Source: Caulobacteraceae bacterium | GTDB lineage: Bacteria; Pseudomonadota; Alphaproteobacteria; Caulobacterales; Caulobacteraceae | Reading direction: 5' to 3' | DNA length: 64,000 nucleotides | Assembly (NCBI GenBank): GCA_025450315.1 | Contig: JANWHQ010000085.1 | Coordinates: 19,440-83,439, forward strand | Shown here: piece by piece, positions 8,068 to 17,052 of the stretch | How positions within the stretch are numbered: position 1 is the first letter of the stretch | Layout: the number at the start of each line of letters is the position of its first letter | Notes under the pieces: generated by a model | Told to the model about the DNA's origin: nothing | The model's input: only the letters and a program-made list of their open reading frames with translations | Databases searched by the model: none | Translations under genes and position numbers: made by a program

Positions 8068-8261
8068 ATGGACGCCCGCCTGAGAATGCAGGACCCCCGG
8101 CGCCAATATCCGGCGCCGCCGTTTCCCAAGCAGCCCCAGCCCGGCCCGGGCTCGCCGCCGACATGCGGCCGAAGCTCGATCACGGCGAAACCAGCTATCG
8201 GGGCTCAGGCAAGCTGGAGGGCCGCAAGGCGCTGGTCACCGGCGGCGAAGGGGTCGTCTAG
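8068..8261 (+). pseudogene. Frameshifted, truncated SDR oxidoreductase remnant
   Basis: This is the N-terminal remnant of a stress-type short-chain dehydrogenase. The frame beginning at ATG 8068 encodes MQDPRRQYPAPPFPKQPQPG, the typical proline-rich start of the YhdF/YghA-like SDR group. About base 8145, within GGCCCGGGCTCGCC, homology passes to another frame that reads LAADMRPKLDHGETSYRGSG and then KLEGRKALVTGG, the beginning of the NAD-binding Rossmann motif. The normal continuation (DSGIGRA and about 230 more residues) is missing: the reading stops at TAG 8259-8261. There is thus one frameshift and a large C-terminal deletion. GGAG lies before the ATG. The intact DUF72 gene starts 6 bases on. 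Confidence 0.75.
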
Positions 8262-8267
8262 GCCGCC

Positions 8268-9050
8268 ATGAGCGAGGTCAGGATCGGCACGTCCGGCTGG
8301 CTCTACCGGCCCTGGAGGGGGCCCTTCTACCCCGACAAGCTCGCCCAGGCCCGCTGGCTCGAGCACTACGCCAGCCGGTTCGACACGGCCGAGATCAACG
8401 GGACCTTCTATCGTCTGCCGACCCAGGCCAGCGTGGCGCGCTGGCGCGAGGCCACGCCCCCGGGATTCTTGTTCTCGTGGAAGGCGTCGCGCTTCATCAC
8501 CCACATGAAGCGGCTGCGCGACCCCGAGGATTCGCTGCGCCGCATCTTCGCTCCGATGCAGGCCCTGGGTCCCAAGCTGGGGCCGACGCTGTTCCAGCTG
8601 CCGCCGCAGATGCCGCCGGATCTGCCGCGCCTGGCGGACTTCCTGGCGCTGTTGCCGGCCGGCCGGCATGTGATGGAGTTCCGCGATCCTGCCTGGTACG
8701 CCGGGCCGGTGTTCGATCAGCTGGCCCGGCATCAGGTCGCGCTCTGCATCTCGGACCACCACCATGCGCCAGCGCCGTGGATCGCGACGGCGCCCTTCGC
8801 CTACGTCCGCGGCCATGGCCCGGGCGGGCGCTATGCTGGATCCTATTCGCGCGACACCTTGCAGGCCTGGGCCGGGAAGATCGGCGCCTGGCGTTCGCAG
8901 GGCCGGGACGTGTTCGTCTATTTCGACAATGACGTCGGTTGCGCCGCGCCGGAGGACGCTCGCCGGCTGATGTCGCTCCTGGGAGCGCAGGGCCCGTGGG
9001 AACCGCTCGACGCCTGTGGGATTCCGTCCACGAAGGAGGCGATCCCATGA
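8268..9050 (+). CDS. DUF72 domain-containing protein
   Basis: A 260-residue protein of the DUF72 (YecE-like) TIM-barrel family. It opens with the signature RIGTSGWLYRPWRGPFYPDK and continues with YASRFDTAEINGTFYRLP, FLFSWKASRFITHMKRL, a central VMEFRDPAWYAG and FAYVRGHGPGGRYAGSY, ending with VFVYFDNDVGCAAPEDA. All usual family blocks are present and the length is right. No biochemical activity is established for the family. It is followed by a 61-residue protein whose ATG overlaps its stop (ATGA), so both are translationally coupled. Confidence 0.9.
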   Translation: MSEVRIGTSGWLYRPWRGPFYPDKLAQARWLEHYASRFDTAEINGTFYRLPTQASVARWREATPPGFLFSWKASRFITHMKRLRDPEDSLRRIFAPMQALGPKLGPTLFQLPPQMPPDLPRLADFLALLPAGRHVMEFRDPAWYAGPVFDQLARHQVALCISDHHHAPAPWIATAPFAYVRGHGPGGRYAGSYSRDTLQAWAGKIGAWRSQGRDVFVYFDNDVGCAAPEDARRLMSLLGAQGPWEPLDACGIPSTKEAIP

Positions 9051-9232
9051 GCAAGCGTGAACTGATCGAGCCGCACAAGGGCGACAAGCGCTACGTCCGC
9101 CGCGACGAGAAGGGCGAATTCGCCAAGCAGGTCGACGTCGGCAAGTCGCTGTCGGCCGACAGCCGCCACGACGCCAAGCGCGACGCCGGTCCGGGCCAGG
9201 GCGACCGCGGCGACCACCACCACGAGCGATAG
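9047..9232 (+). CDS. Small hydrophilic stress-type protein
   Basis: A 61-residue, highly charged protein: MSKRELIEPHKGDKRYVRRD, then EKGEFAKQVDVGKSLSADSR and a Lys/Asp/His-rich tail ending in HHHER. The pattern KRYVRRDEKGxF...DVGxSLSADxR recurs in small alphaproteobacterial proteins often found near stress genes; function unknown. The ATG at 9047 overlaps the stop of the DUF72 gene by one base step (ATGA), a strong sign of coupling. Likely intrinsically disordered given its composition. Confidence 0.8.
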   Translation: MSKRELIEPHKGDKRYVRRDEKGEFAKQVDVGKSLSADSRHDAKRDAGPGQGDRGDHHHER

Positions 9233-9396
9233 CCGCAGGCACAAGGCCGCCCCCGACTACAGCAGAGCTTAGGTTTGGCCAGGTCCGAGGGCCGTGCTAG
9301 GTTCTACCGGAAGTGGCGGGCTGCACCGCGCCGGCCTGGCTCGATCATCTGGAGCACGGGACCTGTCGCGGGCGGCGCCTGGGACCGGGGGGGGTT

Positions 9397-11385
9397 GTGA
9401 AGAAGTCGGTCCTGATCTCGGCAATGGCGCTGCCATGCCTGCTTGCCGCGTGCGCGTCCGATGGGAGTTCGGGCGGCATGACGCCGGCGCCGACCCCCGC
9501 TCCAACCCCCGCGCCCACGCCGGCGCCGACCCCGGCTCCCACGCCGGCTCCAACCCCGGCTCCCACGCCCGCTCCAACGCCCGCCCCCACGCCGGCGCCG
9601 ACGCCCGCACCCACCCCGGCGCCGACGCCGGCCCCAACGCCCACGCCGACGCCGACGGCGCCGGCCCGGTACGAGGCCACGCTCGGATCGCCGGCGTTCC
9701 GGTTCAGCCCGGGACCTGCGGGAGGGACGGCGTTCATCGCGGACCTAGCCGCCTTCACCCTGGGCGGCCACCAGGTGTTCACCGACACGGCGACCGAAGC
9801 GTCCGGCGCCGTCGTCTCATTGCCGGACTCGTCCTGGGATACGCCGGGCGCCGATCTGATCCATCTGACCATCCCCGGGGCGGGAATCGACGCCGATGTG
9901 CGCCTCGACGGGACGGCGGCGACCCTGTCCAACGGGCAGATCCTGACCGTGGTCACGCCCGGCGACCAATATCCCTATGTGGTCACCGGCCGCTGGAATC
10001 TCTCCAGCACGTCCGGAGGCCAGCCGAACAACTTCGGCTACTTCGCCTACGGCTATCAGACGCCGGTCGCCGCCATGCCCGCCACGGGCTCGGCGAGCTA
10101 CGCCGGCGCGGTGCTGAACACCGCCAACTTCGCGCCCGAGGACAACCAGTCCGGCGGCGCCTTCCATTCCACCGGCAACATCTCCTTCACCGTCAACTTC
10201 GCCACGGGCGCGGTGACCGGCAGCATCTTCATGGGCGGCTCGGGCATCGATTCGACCGTGACCGGGAACTTCACCGGCGCAGTGGCCAACGCCGGGTTTT
10301 CGGGGACCATGGGGGTCGAGTACCTGGGCGCCCCGACCCGCGGGCCGATCACCGCCAGGTTCTATGGCCCCGCCGCAGAGGACGTCGGCGGGACCTTCGA
10401 TCTCACCGGCACGGATTCCGACAACGCGGTCGCCCGCCTGGTCGGGAGCTTCCAGGCCGCCACCTCGGTCTTTCCGGGATTCACCTCGCCGGCCGTGCAG
10501 ATCTCCGCGCCGGCGACGCCGACCGTGGGCGCCCCCGCGCCGACCAACGCGGCCACCGGTCTCGAACTCGCCTCGGCGGGAGGGCCGAACTTCTCGACTT
10601 CCGGTCCGGTCCCGCCCTCCGGCACGGTGTTCGCCGTCACCCAGACGGCCCTGACCATCCAGTCGGCCGACTGGGCGTCCCCGACCTACGTCACGGCGGA
10701 CTCCGCCGCCATGGCCTCGGGGGCGACGGTGACCGTGATCGACGGGACACAGAGCGAGGTGAAGATCAGCATTCCGGGCCTGGGCGTCAGCCAGACGGTG
10801 GACATCAACTCCTCGCCCGGCGGCGTGGGCTCACCCTATGTTTCGTATGAAGTACCCCTCGGCAACCTGGACTACGTCCTGCTCGGGCGCTGGTCGGTGG
10901 GCGAAAACGGCCCCATCCACGTCGGAGAGGCGGTGGGCGGCTATCAGACCCCGCCCGGGTCGATGCCCACCTCGGGCTCCGCCACCTACAGCCTGACCGG
11001 CGGCGTCTCGGGCCTGGCGATCGAGCCGGGGACCCAAGGCGGCAGCTCGTACACCCAGGCCAACCTCAAGGGAGACGCCAGCCTGACGGCGAATTTCGCC
11101 ACCGGCCAGGTCACCGGCTCCTTCACCAACATGGTCGCCACGCCCGTCGGCGCCAGCTCGGGCCAGGCCTGGAACAACGTGAGCGTCACCGCCAGTATCT
11201 CTGGAACCGCGATCTCCGGGACGACAGCGACCTCCTCGACTCCGTCGGGCAGCCTGGCCTTCGCCTCGGCGAGCGGGACCCTCAAGGGCGGCTTCTATGG
11301 CCCCAGCGCCGACGAGGTGGGCGCGGTCTGGACGCTGTTCGACGGCTCCAAGGCCGCCATCGGCACAGTCGGCGCGCACAAGTAG
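9397..11385 (+). CDS. Surface lipoprotein with TPAP-repeat stalk and two TbpB-like modules
   Basis: A 662-residue predicted lipoprotein. GTG 9397 gives a lipoprotein signal peptide ([18 protein letters not shown]) with lipobox LLAAC; an earlier ATG at 9313 would place 28 unrelated residues before it. After the lipidated Cys comes a 60-residue stalk of thirteen TPAP units. The remainder contains two copies of a beta-rich module: each has an '[12 protein letters not shown]...YxSY or [12 protein letters not shown]' part, a 'YQTPxxxMPxxGSAxY' part, and a C-terminal signature, [17 protein letters not shown] in the first and [17 protein letters not shown] in the second. That FYGPxAxEvGg signature is typical of transferrin-binding-protein-like/Slam-dependent surface lipoproteins. 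The ligand is unknown; no Slam or TonB receptor gene is in the window. Confidence 0.8.
   Translation: MKKSVLISAMALPCLLAACASDGSSGGMTPAPTPAPTPAPTPAPTPAPTPAPTPAPTPAPTPAPTPAPTPAPTPAPTPAPTPTPTPTAPARYEATLGSPAFRFSPGPAGGTAFIADLAAFTLGGHQVFTDTATEASGAVVSLPDSSWDTPGADLIHLTIPGAGIDADVRLDGTAATLSNGQILTVVTPGDQYPYVVTGRWNLSSTSGGQPNNFGYFAYGYQTPVAAMPATGSASYAGAVLNTANFAPEDNQSGGAFHSTGNISFTVNFATGAVTGSIFMGGSGIDSTVTGNFTGAVANAGFSGTMGVEYLGAPTRGPITARFYGPAAEDVGGTFDLTGTDSDNAVARLVGSFQAATSVFPGFTSPAVQISAPATPTVGAPAPTNAATGLELASAGGPNFSTSGPVPPSGTVFAVTQTALTIQSADWASPTYVTADSAAMASGATVTVIDGTQSEVKISIPGLGVSQTVDINSSPGGVGSPYVSYEVPLGNLDYVLLGRWSVGENGPIHVGEAVGGYQTPPGSMPTSGSATYSLTGGVSGLAIEPGTQGGSSYTQANLKGDASLTANFATGQVTGSFTNMVATPVGASSGQAWNNVSVTASISGTAISGTTATSSTPSGSLAFASASGTLKGGFYGPSADEVGAVWTLFDGSKAAIGTVGAHK
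9481..9660 (+). repeat. Tandem TPAP-coding repeat
   Basis: One hundred and eighty bases encode thirteen consecutive Thr-Pro-Ala-Pro units followed by TPTPTPTA. The 12-base units vary at wobble positions (ACCCCGGCGCCG, ACGCCCGCTCCA and similar), so the peptide is kept while the DNA has diverged. This is a rigid Pro-rich spacer lifting the folded part of the lipoprotein away from the membrane. Such arrays can change copy number by slippage. Confidence 0.95.
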
Positions 11386-11517
11386 CCGCCGCCTTTCCCA
11401 ACCCGTCGCCCGCCGAGCCGCCAAGAATTCCGCGGGGGTGTGGGCATTTCGCCACAATCCTCATGTACGACGACGCCTGGACTGCGGACGCCGTGCCTGC
11501 AGCGACCGGAATTGTAC

Positions 11518-12564
11518 GTGCCCCAAATCATCGACGCGACCACGGAGGTCCCGGCCTCCGCGCTTCTGTCCTGCCTTCGCCCCTACCGCACCCCGAACGC
11601 CCGGCGGGCTCTCCTGGAGCTGGTCGTCACCGCGGCGCCGCTGATGCTGTTCTGGGCGCTGGCCTGGCTGGCGCTCGAGCACGGCCGCTGGTGGGGCCTG
11701 CTGTTCGTCCTCCCCGCCGCCGCCTTCCTGCTGCGCCTGTTCATGATCCAGCACGACTGCGGTCACGGCGCCTTCTTCCCGCACAAGGGGATGAACGACT
11801 GGACCGGACGGGTGATCGGGGTGCTGACCCTCACCCCTTACGACCACTGGAAGCGCGCCCACGCGATGCATCACGCCACCTCGGGCGATCTGGACCGGCG
11901 CGGTGTCGGCGACGTGGAGATGCTGACGGTCGCCGAATATCAGGCGCTTTCGCCCTGGCGACGGCTCGGCTACCGCCTGTTCCGCCACCCGCTGGTGATG
12001 TTCGGGCTGGGTCCCGCCTATGTCTTCCTGCTGCGCCACCGGCTGCCGGTCGGCGAGATGAAGGACGGCTGGCGGGTCTGGCTCAGCCCCATGGCGACCA
12101 ACCTGGCCATCGCCGGCGCCGCCGTCGCGCTGATCCTGCTTGGAGGCGTGCGGACGTTCCTGGAGATCGAACTGCCCACCAGCCTGATCGCCGGCTCGAT
12201 CGGCGTCTGGCTGTTCTACGTGCAGCATCAGTTCGAGGGCGTGGCCTGGGCGCGCAGCTCCCGCTGGACCCTGACCGAGGCGGCGCTGCACGGCAGTTCG
12301 CACTATCATCTGCCGGGCGCCGCGGGATGGTTCACCGCCAACATCGGCGTGCACCACGTGCACCACCTCTCCAGCCGCATCCCGTTCTATCGCCTGCGTC
12401 AGGTGCTGCGGGACCATCCGGAGCTGGACGCCGGGCGGCTGAGCTTCGCCCAGAGCGTGCGCGGCGTCGGCCTGACCCTGTGGGACGAGGCGGGCCAGCG
12501 CCTGATCTCGTTCGGCGAGCTGCGCCGGCGCCGGAGCCGGCCCCTGGCGGTGCTGGGCTCCTAG
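11518..12564 (+). CDS. Membrane fatty acid desaturase
   Basis: A protein of about 348 residues of the membrane-bound di-iron fatty acid desaturase family (acyl-lipid, omega-6/delta-12-type by overall look). Three histidine boxes bind the irons: HDCGH, then HWKRAHAMHH, and in the C-terminal part IGVHHVHHLSSRIP. Hydrophobic segments LMLFWALAWLAL, WGLLFVLPAAAFLLRLFM, LAIAGAAVALILLGG and SLIAGSIGVWLFYV form the transmembrane hairpins. It acts in the inner membrane on lipid acyl chains and would lower membrane viscosity. The start is uncertain: GTG 11518 is preferred (GGAA seven bases before, family-like beginning); GTG 11440 would add 26 residues without similarity. Confidence 0.85.
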   Translation: MPQIIDATTEVPASALLSCLRPYRTPNARRALLELVVTAAPLMLFWALAWLALEHGRWWGLLFVLPAAAFLLRLFMIQHDCGHGAFFPHKGMNDWTGRVIGVLTLTPYDHWKRAHAMHHATSGDLDRRGVGDVEMLTVAEYQALSPWRRLGYRLFRHPLVMFGLGPAYVFLLRHRLPVGEMKDGWRVWLSPMATNLAIAGAAVALILLGGVRTFLEIELPTSLIAGSIGVWLFYVQHQFEGVAWARSSRWTLTEAALHGSSHYHLPGAAGWFTANIGVHHVHHLSSRIPFYRLRQVLRDHPELDAGRLSFAQSVRGVGLTLWDEAGQRLISFGELRRRRSRPLAVLGS

Positions 12565-12670
12565 GGACGGCGTCCGCGGGCGGCGCGACCGCGATCGGCC
12601 CCGGCGCCTGGCCCATCGGGTAGCCAGCCATGACTGATCGGGGCCCGGACGAGAGCCGGCGCGCCATGTC

Positions 12671-13645
12671 TCAGGCGATGCTTTGAAGCTCAGCGCGGCC
12701 GGCTTCCGATCGGAGGAACGTGGCCGCAACAGCGCCGCACCACGCGTCCGCCGTCTGCGGATTCAGTCCCGCTGCGGACAACAGGAGCCCGGCGGCGGCC
12801 AGGGACGACGATAGGGCGTTGAACAGGCCCTGGGAGGCTATCGGCTCGAAGCACATCGCCGCGTCGCCCACGGCGATCCATCCATCTCCAGCGGCTTGCG
12901 ACCTGATGCAGGCTGACGCGTCGACACCCTGTATGCGGCCGTCCGACCGGACCCCCTTGCGGCTGATGCTCCAAGTCTGGGCCCGGCCGCCGGGTCCCCT
13001 GATGTGGTAACGCCAGCTGGAATCGGCGTCTCGATATTCCAGCCAGCAGGGCGCGTCGTCGGCAACGCCTTGCGCCGGCGGGGTCTTGCTGTCCCGGATG
13101 AGCTCCGCGACCAATCGATCACGGAACGCCGTGCGTGTTCCCATGCGCCGGCCGATCGCGGCGTTCCGCCCCGTCGCGTCGATGAGAATCCCGTCGATCG
13201 GCAACAGGCCGTCGGCTCCGCGCCTCGACCGGACACGAAGCGCATCGCCCTCCGCGGCCGTGCCGGTGACCCGCAGCGGCAGGAACTCGACGCCGGCCGC
13301 CAGGGCGGCCGCGCGAAGACATCCATCGAACCGGGTGCGATCGACGACGTGACCCTGCCCGGCAGGATGGCGAAGGAAGTCCTCATGCTCGATCCGACTC
13401 TGCGGCCGACGGATCCCAAGGCAAGGCCTGGCGATCGCCCTGTCGTGCAGCAGGGGCTCGAGCCCCAGCGCCGCCATTGTCGACTGGGCCGCCGGCGCCA
13501 ACAGCTCCAGACGGCTGGCGCCCTGGTTCGGCTCGCCCGCCGCGACGACGACGCGCCGCCCCTTCAGCGCCAAGAGGCGCGCGACGGTGAGTCCGGCTGG
13601 CCCTGCGCCGGCCACGAGATAGGCCGGCGCGCCGGGCGGCGTCAT
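12671..13645 (-). CDS. LodB-like FAD-dependent maturation flavoprotein
   Basis: A 324-residue flavoprotein of the tryptophan-halogenase/geranylgeranyl-reductase-like group. N-terminal FAD motif YLVAGAGPAGLTVARLLALK at about residues 9-28; a second FAD motif AVGDAAMCFEPIASQGLFNA near the C-terminus. It starts at ATG 13645, overlapping the stop of the LodA-like oxidase gene (ATGA), so it is translationally coupled. In LodA/GoxA systems the neighbouring flavoprotein LodB is required to build the cysteine-tryptophylquinone cofactor in LodA; the coupling and fold make that role very likely here. The protein has no signal peptide, consistent with maturation in the cytoplasm. Family assignment rests on motif and context. 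Confidence 0.85.
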   Translation of the reverse strand: MTPPGAPAYLVAGAGPAGLTVARLLALKGRRVVVAAGEPNQGASRLELLAPAAQSTMAALGLEPLLHDRAIARPCLGIRRPQSRIEHEDFLRHPAGQGHVVDRTRFDGCLRAAALAAGVEFLPLRVTGTAAEGDALRVRSRRGADGLLPIDGILIDATGRNAAIGRRMGTRTAFRDRLVAELIRDSKTPPAQGVADDAPCWLEYRDADSSWRYHIRGPGGRAQTWSISRKGVRSDGRIQGVDASACIRSQAAGDGWIAVGDAAMCFEPIASQGLFNALSSSLAAAGLLLSAAGLNPQTADAWCGAVAATFLRSEAGRAELQSIA

Positions 13646-15666
13646 CAGATCTGGCCCTGGCGAAAGGCCCGTTTGGGCCTGGGTGGGGGCGTCGTGGTCG
13701 AGGGGCGCAGCTGGACTGCTTCGGTCTCTCGGAACAGCGCCTCCACATCCTCCGTAAGCTGATATTTCTTCTCGGCCGTGACGTCGTAGAGCTTGTGGTC
13801 GGCGACCCGGCCTTGTTCGACCCGCGGATGGGGGATCGGCAACGATGCCGGCGCGTCCTCGACAGGCAGCACCATTCCCAGCTGGGCCCACTCCTTGATC
13901 ATGATCGAGAGCCGGTCGAAGTAGTCGATGCCGCGGATCTCGCGCAGCCAGTCGACCCGATGCATCAGGTGCTTGAGCGTCTGCCGCTCGCCGGCCGGCC
14001 CGGCGCCGGAGACGGCCGCCGCGCGCAAATAGTTGCCCTCCGCCAGGACCTGGTCGGGTGCGCGAGGGCCCCAGAAGGTCGGCATCGACAGGAACGTCGT
14101 CGGGAAGTAGTCGGCCGCCGAATTGCAGGACGTATGATCCGTATGCCACGGCACGCCGAGAAAGCGGGTCAGGCATCCCGCCGCGGCGCCGTCATAGGGG
14201 CCGCCCGCGCCCGTGCAGACCGCTGGCGTCAGGACCTCGCCGAAGTCCTGCCGCGCCGCCTCGTCGCCCGGGAGGATCTTGAGCCGGTAGGCCGACTTCC
14301 AGAGCAACGGAATGCGCATCACCCAGGTCATTTCCATCGCGGGATGGAAGGGCCCGCCCAGACAGTCGTGCAGGCCGGCCCGTTCCAGGTGACGGACCTG
14401 GTCGGCGTCGGCCAGGTCGAAGAACGCCGGCGGGGCCGAACCTGGGAGCTCCGGCGAGGTGGCGGTGGTGAAGTCCCCCGACGCCCAGCGTTGCAGGTGC
14501 GCGTACTGGGTCCGGGCAACCGCCAGCAATCCGTTCGCCAGGTACGGGCCGTCCCAGATGGTGTCGACGCCATCTCCGTAGATCTGTCCGAGCCGTCCCT
14601 CGATGTACGGGGACGAATCCTTGGGGGAGACCTGATCGTCCGTGGGTTGGTTCGGGTCGCGGAACAGGCGAAACACCGATTGGCGCCAGGCGGCGTTGGC
14701 GGCGGAGGCGTCGTTCAGGCGGCTGACCACGTCCGGGTCACCGGCGTCGAGCGGCGAGCCGAAGCCATGCAGCATGAACAGACCGTGGTTGACCCACTGA
14801 TAGCCGCTGAGGCGCTGGAAGATCGGGAGGATGTCGTCGACGAAGGAGGTCGACGCAGGCCGCGCGATCCAGTTCTGGTCGTAGAAGACCTCGCGCACCA
14901 CGTCGTCCATGGTCACAACGCCGGACAGACCCGGCGCATAGTTGGGCGGCGTGACGGTCACATAGCCCGGCTCCGCTTCCATCGGCGCATGGCCGTCGAA
15001 GGTCACCCGCGCGCGCACAGGTCCGTCGCAGAGGTCGTCGTGCCAGCCGCTGTTGTTGGCGAAGGTCAAGGGCGTCACGCCACTGCGGAACGGCGCCGCC
15101 GCGCCCTTGCCGCCGAGGAAGATCAAGCGGCCCTGGGCGTCGGTCCGCAGCTCGCCCAGACAGACGGCCTTCCCCCAGAAGCTGCCGTCGTTCAGCCGGA
15201 CGGGCCCTGCGTTCGCACCGGAAACGCGCTTTGGCGAGGGCACGATATCGAGCCGTGGCCGCTGCTCCGGCTCAAGATTGAGGTCCAGGTTGCGGCGCTT
15301 GGCGTCCTGGCTGATGGAGCCAAGGTCCATCGCCTGGTTGAATTCGTACCAGCCAGCCTTGAGGTTCGCGACCGCGACACGCCAATCGATGGTCGCGGAC
15401 TCGGCGGTGACCTCTTCGACCGTCCCGTCCTTCATGTGGGCGTAGACGCGGAACCGCGCGGCCTGGCGCTTGATCTCGCCGTTCGCCGTCCGGAAGTCCC
15501 CAAGGTGGCGCGCCGGCCGTTCCGCCGTTCCGCCCGGCAAGGTGGCGGGTCCGCCGATCGTCTCGGGCCCGATCACGTAGTCGTCGGCGCCGCTGGCGTT
15601 GCCGACCCGCGCCACGCCGAGCGGCGGATAGACCTTGAGCTCCTGGATCTCGTCCGGATCGATCAT
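13645..15666 (-). CDS. LodA/GoxA family quinone (CTQ)-dependent oxidase
   Basis: A 673-residue protein of the LodA family, amino-acid oxidases that carry a cysteine tryptophylquinone made from their own Cys and Trp and release H2O2. The N-terminus is diagnostic: ELKVYPPLGVARVGNASGAD, followed by YVIGPE. The region VPWHTDHTSCNSAADYF holds Asp510-x3-Cys514, the same Asp-x3-Cys spacing as the cofactor Cys and assisting Asp of Marinomonas LodA. The Trp partner is not certain; W573 (DWLREIRG) and W593 (KEWAQLGMV) are candidates. There is no signal peptide, as is usual in the family. LodA oxidises the epsilon-amino group of lysine and GoxA oxidises glycine; the substrate here cannot be told. Downstream is the LodB-like gene, upstream a catalase-like gene that could remove the H2O2. 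Confidence 0.9.
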   Translation of the reverse strand: MIDPDEIQELKVYPPLGVARVGNASGADDYVIGPETIGGPATLPGGTAERPARHLGDFRTANGEIKRQAARFRVYAHMKDGTVEEVTAESATIDWRVAVANLKAGWYEFNQAMDLGSISQDAKRRNLDLNLEPEQRPRLDIVPSPKRVSGANAGPVRLNDGSFWGKAVCLGELRTDAQGRLIFLGGKGAAAPFRSGVTPLTFANNSGWHDDLCDGPVRARVTFDGHAPMEAEPGYVTVTPPNYAPGLSGVVTMDDVVREVFYDQNWIARPASTSFVDDILPIFQRLSGYQWVNHGLFMLHGFGSPLDAGDPDVVSRLNDASAANAAWRQSVFRLFRDPNQPTDDQVSPKDSSPYIEGRLGQIYGDGVDTIWDGPYLANGLLAVARTQYAHLQRWASGDFTTATSPELPGSAPPAFFDLADADQVRHLERAGLHDCLGGPFHPAMEMTWVMRIPLLWKSAYRLKILPGDEAARQDFGEVLTPAVCTGAGGPYDGAAAGCLTRFLGVPWHTDHTSCNSAADYFPTTFLSMPTFWGPRAPDQVLAEGNYLRAAAVSGAGPAGERQTLKHLMHRVDWLREIRGIDYFDRLSIMIKEWAQLGMVLPVEDAPASLPIPHPRVEQGRVADHKLYDVTAEKKYQLTEDVEALFRETEAVQLRPSTTTPPPRPKRAFRQGQI

Positions 15667-15700
15667 GCTTCACCCTGAAATCGGCGCGCCGCCGGGCCCA

Positions 15701-16726
15701 TTAGCGCGGCGTGTCCGGCTCCTGCATGGATTGGCCGTTCAGGCTCCGCCGTACGGCGGCCGACGCCGGATAGGCGATGCGCCGCGCGTCGGCGATCGAA
15801 CCAAGCGGCCGATTTTCGCGCAACGTCCGCCAGGGCGAGAAGGCGAGGCCCTCGACATAGGCCGCCTGGCCGTCCTGGTCGATGTCCTGGGCCGGGATCT
15901 CCAGCCGGGCGACGGGCCGGAACGGGGACACGGCTTCCTCCCACCGTTCGGTGGCGCGGTCGATCGGCGTCACGCTGTCATCGACGAAAAGCTGCGCCTC
16001 GAGCAGGAAGCTGGTCGGTCCGGCGGCGAGCCGCTTGCGCAGATCCTCCGCCAGATAGTTCGGCGAAGCCCCCGGCGGCTCCGTAACCAATGGCGTCTCC
16101 GCGATCAGCCGGAATTTGGCGACGAGATCGCCCAGGGCATAGGGCAGGGTGCTCGAATAGCGTGCGGACAGCAGGCTGTCTTCGGCGCGCGCCATTTCCT
16201 GTAGGATCTGCGTCGAGCGCAGGTGCACCGCCATGAACCGCGTCTCTTCCACGTCCGAGGAGATGGCCGCCATGTCCCGCGCATTGTCGACGAAGAAAAT
16301 GTCGCTGTTCTGGAAGATCAGATCGGCGGTGGAGGCCAGCGGGTTGTCGGTCGCGAGCGTCGCGCCGGCGACGCCGAACAGCTTCAGGGCGAAGCCGAGG
16401 GTGTTGTTCTTCTGATCGGGCGTGTCCGGCGGCGCATCGCTCGACCAGCGCATCCAGACCGAATATGGGCCGCCCGCCCAGAGCCCGACGCGGAGGGCCG
16501 CGGGACAGTCCCTGTCGACGGTCAGCCGGCCCTTGGCGGCGCCATGCTGCTTGCGGAAAACCGCCCTTTCGGCCGGCTTCTCACCTTGGGCGATGCGGAC
16601 CTTCTGAAAATCGTCGATGAAGGACGCGCGAATGTCCTCGATGGGTTCGATGACCGAGCGGGGCGGCGTCTTGTCGGCCGGCGCATCGGCGGCGGCTGGT
16701 TTCCCACGGCGAGCGACACGGCTCAC
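15701..16726 (-). CDS. Catalase-like heme protein in oxidase operon
   Basis: A 341-residue protein related to the catalase fold. Visible parts are VFRKQHGAAKGRLTVDRDCP with the His expected at the distal heme site, LRVGLWAGGPYSVWMRWSSD, NTLGFALKLFGVAG and IFQNSDIFFVDNARDM, which align with the successive beta-barrel strands of catalases. It is much shorter than true catalases (about 480 residues), in the range of minimal catalase-related proteins, some of which are peroxidases or peroxide-handling proteins. The ATG is at 16726 and the stop is 34 bases before the LodA-like gene, so it is in the same operon. The obvious role is disposal of H2O2 made by the oxidase; this is inference from context. 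Confidence 0.75.
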   Translation of the reverse strand: MSRVARRGKPAAADAPADKTPPRSVIEPIEDIRASFIDDFQKVRIAQGEKPAERAVFRKQHGAAKGRLTVDRDCPAALRVGLWAGGPYSVWMRWSSDAPPDTPDQKNNTLGFALKLFGVAGATLATDNPLASTADLIFQNSDIFFVDNARDMAAISSDVEETRFMAVHLRSTQILQEMARAEDSLLSARYSSTLPYALGDLVAKFRLIAETPLVTEPPGASPNYLAEDLRKRLAAGPTSFLLEAQLFVDDSVTPIDRATERWEEAVSPFRPVARLEIPAQDIDQDGQAAYVEGLAFSPWRTLRENRPLGSIADARRIAYPASAAVRRSLNGQSMQEPDTPR

Positions 16727-16784
16727 GATCGTCTCCCTGGCTGCATGACATCGTCGCGCCAGCGCAGCGCGGCCCGGATAAAGT

Positions 16785-16997
16785 TCAGCCGTCGCCCCTG
16801 AGCGGGGCGTCGGGGTCCTCCACCAGCACGACCCAATAGCGCCTCTGCTGGGCGAAGCCGCCGAACTGCATGCCCCAGTCCGCGACCTTCGAGACCGTGA
16901 AGTCCTTGCCGGGCGTGGGCTGGATCTTGTCGTGGGCGACCTTGATGGCGGCCTCCAAGGTCTGCGCGACTCCCGAATACTGCCTTGCCGCCATCAT
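16785..16997 (-). CDS. Hypothetical 70-residue protein, first or second gene of oxidase operon
   Basis: A 70-residue soluble protein with an excellent GGGAGGAG site before tandem ATGs at 16997/16994. Its sequence, YSGVAQTLEAAIKVAHDKIQ then FTVSKVADWGMQFGGFAQQR and YWVVLVEDPDA, suggests an alpha-beta fold with a terminal strand; the beginning recalls dodecin-like small proteins but the match is not convincing. It sits 58 bases before the catalase-like gene and 55 bases after the Kazal gene, all on the minus strand. Function unknown; it may be an accessory of the quinone oxidase. Confidence 0.7.
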   Translation of the reverse strand: MMAARQYSGVAQTLEAAIKVAHDKIQPTPGKDFTVSKVADWGMQFGGFAQQRRYWVVLVEDPDAPLRGDG

Positions 16998-17052
16998 CTC
17001 CTCCCACGATCCGAAATCGCCGGGCGCCTCCGGGGCGCGACCCCCGCGCCGG

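Noticed and set aside
9481..9660. Array of 12-base repeats considered as CRISPR or minisatellite
   Set aside because: Units are contiguous without spacers and code for TPAP in frame; it is a coding tandem repeat.
12332..12667. Minus-strand open frame at the end of the desaturase gene
   Set aside because: Antisense of the desaturase's third histidine box region; composition is shadow-like.
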